Below, piece by piece: positions 5,693 to 10,255 of a stretch of DNA of 10,255 bases. Made by a program: the position numbers and the translations under genes. Numbering within the stretch: the first letter of the stretch is position 1; every line of letters starts with the position of its first letter. The stretch comes from CAZQRW01 sp964596115 (GTDB lineage: Bacteria > Hydrothermota > UBA3072 > B12-G15): positions 1 to 10,255 of the forward strand of contig CAZQRW010000057.1 in the NCBI GenBank assembly GCA_964596115.1, read 5' to 3'. Below the pieces are notes generated by a model that was not told where the DNA came from, did not search any database, and was given only the letters and a program-made list of their open reading frames with translations.

Positions 5693-7900
5693 TCATCTTA
5701 TATCTACTTTCAATGGTGAATAGTAGGAATAAGGCGAATCAAGTAATTCCAATAGAGGGAATCTGTAGTCACTATCAATGTTTAAAAAATTTTCAAATAT
5801 GCCCCTGGGCATAGGATAAACATCAAGCATAACACTTCCCTTTATTCCGCTTTCCCTTTTTATCTCCTCTATTGCATCCTCCAATCCTCCATTCTCATCA
5901 GCAAGTCTTACTGATTTTGCACTCAAACCACTCCATATTCTTCCTCTCCCAACAGAATCCACATAACTTTTATTCAATTTTCTCCCTTCAGAAACCCTAT
6001 CAAGAAACTGACCATACCCCGCTCCAATAATCCTTTCCATCCTCTTTATTTCAAATTCATCAAAGGGTCTATTTCCACTCAGCACATCTGCATGCCTTCC
6101 CCATTTTACTGTAGAATGTGTAATTCCCAGTTTGTTATAAAGATCTCTCGTTACGAATTTCCCACCAAATATACCTATTGAACCAGTAAGGCTTGTCTTA
6201 TCTGCAAAAATTTTCCCTCCATAGGAGGATATGAGGTATCCCCCTGAGGCTGCAACATTTGACATAGAAACAACCACTGGTTTCTTCTCCATTAATTCCC
6301 TTAAGGACTGCCACATAAGATCAGAGGCGAGGGCATCACCCCCAGGGGAATTAACTCGTAGAATTACACCTTTTATTCTTCTATCCTTCTTCAATTCATT
6401 GATAGTATTAATAAAACTTTCTGCACCAAGGCTCTTTTCACCAAAGAATGGAATAGGTATAGGTGATTTCCGACTTTTTCCCTGGACAATTGTTCCCTCT
6501 GCCACAAGTATTGCGATTTTTGGTTTAACTCCAAAAATAAATCCCCTTGGAACTACTTTCCCTCTAAAAGCACGGGCATTCTCACTTATTTTTTCTGTTT
6601 TTTTCAACTGTTCAAGATACATTAGTGTATCAACAAGATGGTACTTTACGGCCTCAGATGCTGTAAAATATCCAATTGAGTCAACGCACGACTTAAGTTT
6701 TTGCATATCTATATTTCTACTCTTCGAAATATCCCCTACCACTACATCTACTATATCATTCAGATATGCAGTTAATTGCTCTTTATCCGCTTCACTCATA
6801 TCACCCCTTAAAAAACTCTCTACTGCTGATTTATACTTTCCTATCCTTACAAACTGCGGTTTGATTCCCAACTTATCAAGCGCACCTTTAAAATATTGTT
6901 TTGTAATGGATATGCCTGGAAAATACACCTCACCAGAAGGGGGAATAACAATTTTGTTGCAAGCAGAACCAATATAAAGGTTCTTTAGTGTTAAACTATT
7001 GGAATAGGCAATTACCTCTTTTTTTAAACTTAGATTCTTAATGAGTCCCCTTACCTCTTCTGCCTGGGCAATGCCCAATGTATTTCGGTTCAGCAGAATT
7101 AAAACTTTTTTAATATAGGTTCTGTTTGAGATTTCTTTCAACAGTGACAAAAGATCAACAAAGCATTTGCTTCTCCCCAGAAGACCTATTCTGGTAGGTG
7201 TCTCTGGATAATCGCCTTCAATCTTCACAATAACAGAATGAGGAAAAGACTTAAAAAAACTTGCATAAGGCACCAGAGAAGCAGTAATAGCAAAATCTCT
7301 ATTCCTATCACTATTATCTGTTATTAAAGCCCTTAAATGCCCAAGAGAGAGTGTTAACTTTCCTACCCATTTCCGATTATCAAAATCATATCCTGCACCA
7401 ATATTTATGCCATTAATAGGTTCTATGTCTGCCATTATATTCTTAGAATTAAACCTAATAATTTTCCCATAAGAAAGATCCCCCTTGCCTGAAAGAGTAA
7501 GCCTATCTCCGATGGGACGTACGCTCAAACCAATGCACCCTGAAAGCTCTGCATTAACAGGAGGGAATCTTAATACTGCTCCAATAGATAAACCGCTTAT
7601 TGGTCTTAAGACGGTTCCGACAAGTGTAGTGTTATATTTCGAAAGGTATCCAACTCCAAAACTAAATCTATCAAGGTAATTAAAAAGGGTAGAACCTGTA
7701 TAATAGTCAATGGTATCTCCCCTGAATCCAATTCCGTATCCTGCTCTATTAAGAGTGAAAAGAAATGAATTATTCCTGTAGAGATAGCTCATTTCAATAC
7801 CTTGATGAAGTCCAATACCTGCTGGATTTTCAACGATTGCCAACGATCTTTCAACATTAGATGGAAAAAGATATATAGATAAGAAAATGAACAAAATCAT
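5693..7900 (-). CDS. sppA: Barrel-fused signal peptide peptidase SppA (67K type)
   Basis: A 735-residue fusion. After a short hydrophobic signal (1-14), residues about 20-225 read as amphipathic beta-strands opening with ENPAGIG (24-30), the NPA motif of PorV/FadL-like barrels. Residues about 262-700 form a two-repeat 67K-type SppA peptidase. The first half carries the catalytic lysine in GKYKSAVESF (Lys357, matching Lys209 of the E. coli enzyme). The second half carries NSPGG (517-521) and the nucleophile in NVAASGGYL (Ser552, matching Ser409). Both dyad residues are present, so it should be active, degrading cleaved signal peptides or other membrane-associated peptides. E. coli SppA has 618 residues and an inner-membrane anchor; here the N-terminal domain could instead place the enzyme at the outer membrane, which is inference. 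ATG follows GGGGGT, 9 nt after the zinc-ribbon gene. Confidence 0.88.
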   Translation of the reverse strand: MILFIFLSIYLFPSNVERSLAIVENPAGIGLHQGIEMSYLYRNNSFLFTLNRAGYGIGFRGDTIDYYTGSTLFNYLDRFSFGVGYLSKYNTTLVGTVLRPISGLSIGAVLRFPPVNAELSGCIGLSVRPIGDRLTLSGKGDLSYGKIIRFNSKNIMADIEPINGINIGAGYDFDNRKWVGKLTLSLGHLRALITDNSDRNRDFAITASLVPYASFFKSFPHSVIVKIEGDYPETPTRIGLLGRSKCFVDLLSLLKEISNRTYIKKVLILLNRNTLGIAQAEEVRGLIKNLSLKKEVIAYSNSLTLKNLYIGSACNKIVIPPSGEVYFPGISITKQYFKGALDKLGIKPQFVRIGKYKSAVESFLRGDMSEADKEQLTAYLNDIVDVVVGDISKSRNIDMQKLKSCVDSIGYFTASEAVKYHLVDTLMYLEQLKKTEKISENARAFRGKVVPRGFIFGVKPKIAILVAEGTIVQGKSRKSPIPIPFFGEKSLGAESFINTINELKKDRRIKGVILRVNSPGGDALASDLMWQSLRELMEKKPVVVSMSNVAASGGYLISSYGGKIFADKTSLTGSIGIFGGKFVTRDLYNKLGITHSTVKWGRHADVLSGNRPFDEFEIKRMERIIGAGYGQFLDRVSEGRKLNKSYVDSVGRGRIWSGLSAKSVRLADENGGLEDAIEEIKRESGIKGSVMLDVYPMPRGIFENFLNIDSDYRFPLLELLDSPYSYYSPLKVDIR

Positions 7901-7909
7901 ATCTACCCC

Positions 7910-8257
7910 CTAATTATCTTCAAGTCCTGCAATTATTTCTTCTATTTTTTTCGTCTCTTCACGAGATTTTATTGTCTCTTTTACTTTTTTGAATTCTGTC
8001 TCTATTTCCTTTGAAAATGCCTCAAGGTTCTTTAAAACAACCCTTCCACTATCGTATTGGCGTTTCGAGTAGTAATTTAATAGTGATTCATACGGCTTAT
8101 TAGATGTATATCTTTTTAGTGTGTATCTGGAAACAAAGCTGCCACAATTTGAACATTCGACATAAACCTTTACCTCTCCCTTTTCTGTGATTAAAACATT
8201 ATTAATAAGTTTTGTACATCCACATACTGGGCATTTTTCCCGTTTTATATGTTCCAT
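7910..8257 (-). CDS. Zinc-ribbon protein with C-terminal coiled coil, unknown function
   Basis: A 115-residue cytoplasmic protein that I do not recognise as a named family. Two CxxC pairs, CPVC (9-12) and CSNC (35-38), about 22 residues apart, form a probable zinc ribbon; an extra Cys14 follows the first pair. A basic, tyrosine-rich middle (44-72) leads into a charged helix with heptad-like hydrophobics (about 73-112), likely a coiled coil. There is no signal peptide. ATG at 8255-8257 follows AAGGAGGAGG at good spacing. It lies 35 nt after hisC and 9 nt before sppA in the same operon. It could be a small nucleic-acid-binding or adaptor protein; the sequence does not say which. Confidence 0.75.
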   Translation of the reverse strand: MEHIKREKCPVCGCTKLINNVLITEKGEVKVYVECSNCGSFVSRYTLKRYTSNKPYESLLNYYSKRQYDSGRVVLKNLEAFSKEIETEFKKVKETIKSREETKKIEEIIAGLEDN

Positions 8258-8292
8258 ATGCCTCCTCCTTCTGAGTCAATAAAGAATATAGT

Positions 8293-9390
8293 CTAAATAC
8301 TACTTTTAACTATGCCTTCAAGGGCTTCAATAACCTTTTTATTCTGTTTTTTGGTTCCTATTGTTATTCTTAAATAATTGTCAAATCCATATGATCTCAG
8401 TGGCCTAACAATAATTCCTCTCTTTAATAACGCATCATTTATTGGCTCAACATTTATGCCAAAATCAAGTGTAATAAAATTAGTATAAGATGGAAAATAT
8501 TTAATGCCAAGCCTCCCCAACTCCCTGTACATATACAATTTGCCTTCTTTAACCATTCTCTTGGACCTAACAACGTGTTCCGAATCATCAAGTGCATAAT
8601 ATGCAGCTATTTGTCCTAATTTATTAACACTGAATGGCATTTTAACTTTGTTTAAAATCTCAATAATTTCTCTCCTTGCTATGCCATAGCCTACTCTCAA
8701 ACCTGCAAGTCCATATATCTTTGAAAATGTTCTCAATATTATCACATTTTTATTTCTATTTACATAGTAATCTGAGCTATGTAAATCAACCCTTTCAAGG
8801 TATTCATAGTAAGCCTCATCCAGTACAAGTATGGCATTCTCAGGTAATATAGCAACAATTCTATCAATATCTTTTTTTTCTATCATTGTGCCCATTGGAT
8901 TGTTGGGGTTATCAATGTAAATCAATTTTGTATTTGGGCCTAAACTTTTCATTATTCCATCAACGTCAACCCTACCATTCACAGTGGGTATCTCGGTAAG
9001 GGTTGCATCCATAATTTGGCTTTCTATTTTCCCCATTATAAAGGAGGGATTACTAATGATAACCTCTTCCTTTGGATTAAGGAATGCCTTCGCAATCAGA
9101 TGGATTACTTCTACAGAACCATTCCCAACCACTATATTATCAGGTAAAAGGTCGTGTATCTCTGCAAGTTTTTTCTTTAAATAATAGCAAGAATCATCTG
9201 GATAAAGATGGATTTCTTGAATATAACTTCTTATTGCTTCTACGGCGATAGGGGAAGGACCAAGAGGGTTCTCATTTGAACAAAGCTTTATAACTTCACC
9301 CTCTATTCCAAATTCTCTTCTTACCTCTTCAATAGGTTTACCGGGAGCATACTGCTTTAAATTTTGAATAGACTTTCTAGCAAACCCCAT
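8293..9390 (-). CDS. hisC: Histidinol-phosphate aminotransferase family enzyme (PLP fold type I)
   Basis: A class I/II PLP aminotransferase of 365 residues from the preferred start. Numbered from ATG at 9388-9390: NLKQYAPGKPIEEV (10-23) is the typical HisC N-terminus, SNENPLGPSP is 38-47, NPNNPMGT 161-168, DEAYYEY 191-197 (Asp191 contacts the PLP ring nitrogen), TFSKIYGLAGLRVGYG carries the Schiff-base Lys224, and LRITIGT carries the carboxylate-binding Arg341. It should transfer an amino group from glutamate to imidazole-acetol phosphate; HisC relatives also serve aromatic amino acids, and no other his genes are nearby. An upstream ATG at 9423 would add 11 residues and overlap the lipoprotein gene by 32 nt without a Shine-Dalgarno. 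The chosen ATG lies 1 nt after that gene's TGA, implying coupling. Confidence 0.88.
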   Translation of the reverse strand: MGFARKSIQNLKQYAPGKPIEEVRREFGIEGEVIKLCSNENPLGPSPIAVEAIRSYIQEIHLYPDDSCYYLKKKLAEIHDLLPDNIVVGNGSVEVIHLIAKAFLNPKEEVIISNPSFIMGKIESQIMDATLTEIPTVNGRVDVDGIMKSLGPNTKLIYIDNPNNPMGTMIEKKDIDRIVAILPENAILVLDEAYYEYLERVDLHSSDYYVNRNKNVIILRTFSKIYGLAGLRVGYGIARREIIEILNKVKMPFSVNKLGQIAAYYALDDSEHVVRSKRMVKEGKLYMYRELGRLGIKYFPSYTNFITLDFGINVEPINDALLKRGIIVRPLRSYGFDNYLRITIGTKKQNKKVIEALEGIVKSSI

Positions 9391-9391
9391 C

Positions 9392-9883
9392 TCATTTGTC
9401 AAGTCGCCAGATGCCAATGTCATGGGTAAGATCTATTCGTTTTCCATTACTATAGGCATCCGTTATTATAAAATGTATTGTCCCCCTCATAGATCTTATA
9501 TTTGGATCTGCATAAAGGCCATTTACTGCATCCTTCATCGGAACTGGAAAATTAAACAGATAAACCTTTATAGTATCCGAATCAGAACTGGCGGGTAAGA
9601 ATGTCCCAATTGCATAGTAATGTGTTGTGGTAAATTTCTGTTCATTACTATCACTGTAAACTTTGTAATAATCAATATACATACCCTGTAGTATTGCATC
9701 CACACCATTTTTTACTTCAAAACCAACCGTATCAACAAAACCTAAAGAATCACCAGGTAAAACGGAAAAGGCATATCTGTTGAATGTTATAATTTCGACC
9801 TCTGGCGCTGGATTTGGTATACAACTCAATACAACAATAAGTGGCAAAACAAAAAGTAATACTAATAATAATTTCTTCTTCAT
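9392..9883 (-). CDS. Putative lipoprotein, unknown function
   Basis: A 163-residue exported protein. MKKK, a hydrophobic stretch and a lipobox-like VLSC with Cys21 indicate signal peptidase II cleavage and lipid attachment. The mature part is beta-rich (EVEIITFNRYAFSV, GFVDTVGFEVKNG, YYAIGTFLPASS, DTIKVYLFNFPVP), consistent with an immunoglobulin-like or jelly-roll sandwich, but I recognise no family. No Asp at +2 is present (Ile follows Cys), so an outer-membrane location would be the default by the E. coli rule, which may not hold here. ATG follows AAGGAGGAGG. It is the first gene of the operon, directly after the promoter at 9905-9933, and is followed by hisC after 1 nt. Confidence 0.8.
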   Translation of the reverse strand: MKKKLLLVLLFVLPLIVVLSCIPNPAPEVEIITFNRYAFSVLPGDSLGFVDTVGFEVKNGVDAILQGMYIDYYKVYSDSNEQKFTTTHYYAIGTFLPASSDSDTIKVYLFNFPVPMKDAVNGLYADPNIRSMRGTIHFIITDAYSNGKRIDLTHDIGIWRLDK

Positions 9884-9904
9884 ACCTCCTCCTTATTTTT
9901 TTGA

Positions 9905-9933
9905 ATAATAAAAGGAAAAAGAGAAGTTGTCAA
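9905..9933 (-). promoter_or_regulatory. Main operon promoter, near-consensus sigma-70 type
   Basis: Minus strand TTGACA (9933-9928), exactly 17 nt, then TATTAT (9910-9905, 5/6). Transcription would start near 9898, just before the lipoprotein Shine-Dalgarno. It probably drives lipoprotein, hisC, the zinc-ribbon gene and sppA, and may read on into the sigma module. Confidence 0.75.
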
Positions 9934-9985
9934 GTTTTTTTATTGTAAGCTGAAAAACATTGGCATTAAAAAATGAGAAAATGTC

Positions 9986-10013
9986 TTGAATAATATTTAT
10001 TTTTATGTATATA
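9986..10013 (+). promoter_or_regulatory. Weak candidate promoter of the PspC gene
   Basis: TTGAAT (9986-9991), 16 nt, TATATA (10008-10013). The region is so AT-rich that several -10-like hexamers overlap, including TATAAA at 10012-10017. Transcription would start almost at the ribosome binding site GGGAG (10018-10022). This is tentative. Confidence 0.3.
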
Positions 10014-10029
10014 TAAAGGGAGAAAAGTG

Positions 10030-10224
10030 ATGAAGAGACTATATAGGTCTAAGAAGGATAAGAAAATAGCAGGTATATGTGGAGGCCTGGGAGCATATTT
10101 AGATGCAGACCCTACACTAATTAGATTGATTTTAATCTTGCTGTGTTTTGTAACTGGTATAGTACCCATTGGTCTAACATATCTTATCGGCTGGGCTATT
10201 ATCCCTGAAAATCCAGAGGAATAA
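10030..10224 (+). CDS. PspC domain protein (small stand-alone form)
   Basis: A 64-residue membrane protein consisting of one PspC domain. A basic N-terminus (KRLYRSKKDKK) precedes the family signature GICGGLGAYLDADPTLIRL (15-33) and a hydrophobic hairpin or helix (30-58), ending in PENPEE. PspC proteins act at the inner membrane in phage-shock and cell-envelope stress responses; in Bacillus a PspC homologue (YvlC) belongs to the sigma-W regulon. ATG at 10030 has GGGAG 7 nt upstream; GTG at 10027 directly before it is possible but too close to the RBS. It is transcribed divergently from the lipoprotein/sppA/sigma operon, with about 146 bp between them. No ECF-type promoter was seen in front of it. 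Confidence 0.9.
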   Translation: MKRLYRSKKDKKIAGICGGLGAYLDADPTLIRLILILLCFVTGIVPIGLTYLIGWAIIPENPEE

Positions 10225-10255
10225 AGATTTTAAGCGAAAAGTGGCAAGGACTAAC

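Noticed and set aside
6231..6977. A 248-codon open frame on the + strand inside sppA
   Set aside because: It is fully antisense to the conserved SppA catalytic region, has no RBS and shows no recognisable protein character; it is a shadow of sppA codon use.
9391..9423. An upstream ATG for hisC at 9421-9423
   Set aside because: It has no Shine-Dalgarno, overlaps the lipoprotein gene by 32 nt, and adds residues not expected at the HisC N-terminus; the ATG at 9390 fits better.
9962..9988. An ECF-like promoter (GGCATT and GTCTTG) before the PspC gene
   Set aside because: The -35 matches GGAACTT at only 4 of 7 positions and the spacer is 14 nt; not supportable as a target of the local sigma factor.
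1..10255. tRNA or rRNA genes, CRISPR array, insertion sequence, phage or toxin-antitoxin genes
   Set aside because: Looked for on both strands; no regularly spaced repeats, cloverleaf-like structures, transposase motifs or small paired toxin genes were seen.

Overview
This AT-rich window comes from a bacterium with a Gram-negative type envelope. It encodes a PorV-like outer-membrane barrel with an aromatic C-terminus, a barrel-SppA fusion, a lipoprotein and a PspC protein. Low G+C, lysine/glutamate-rich proteins, PorV-type barrels with calcium-loop inserts and EF-G2 would suit an FCB-related or WOR-3-like candidate phylum. That placement is inference; there is no marker gene here to settle it.

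Layout. Bases 1-165 are non-coding: a REP-like G-rich palindrome (9-40) and a polypyrimidine tract. A single-domain cyclic-nucleotide-binding protein reads rightward (212-667). Its 3' end overlaps, tail to tail, the leftward pair fusA2-like (1519-3540) and PorV-like barrel (650-1522). That pair has its own sigma-70-type promoter (3583-3610). A strong hairpin (3625-3666) separates it from the main leftward operon.

Main operon, read right to left from a near-consensus promoter at 9905-9933: lipoprotein, hisC-like aminotransferase, zinc-ribbon/coiled-coil protein, barrel-SppA fusion, ECF sigma factor, zinc-finger anti-sigma factor and a catalytically dead HtrA/PDZ protein. Genes are 1-48 nt apart or overlap. 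Inside it, directly after the sppA stop codon, lies a good match to a sigma-E-type promoter (GGAACTT, 16 nt, GTCTAT). It could drive the sigma, anti-sigma and pseudo-HtrA module on its own and make it autoregulated. A stand-alone PspC gene is divergent to the operon (10030-10224).

Working model. Sigma factor, membrane-anchored anti-sigma, envelope peptidase SppA, an HtrA-fold protein and PspC recall the parts of sigma-W (Bacillus) or sigma-E (Escherichia) envelope-stress circuits. The most unusual points are the HtrA homologue that has lost His, Asp and Ser of its triad but kept its PDZ domain, the SppA peptidase fused to a barrel-like N-terminal domain, and the ECF-type promoter wedged between sppA and the sigma gene. 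The pseudo-HtrA may act as a peptide sensor or adaptor for the anti-sigma factor; this is a hypothesis. No tRNA, rRNA, CRISPR array, transposase or phage gene was seen, and no gene-free stretch exceeds 300 bases.
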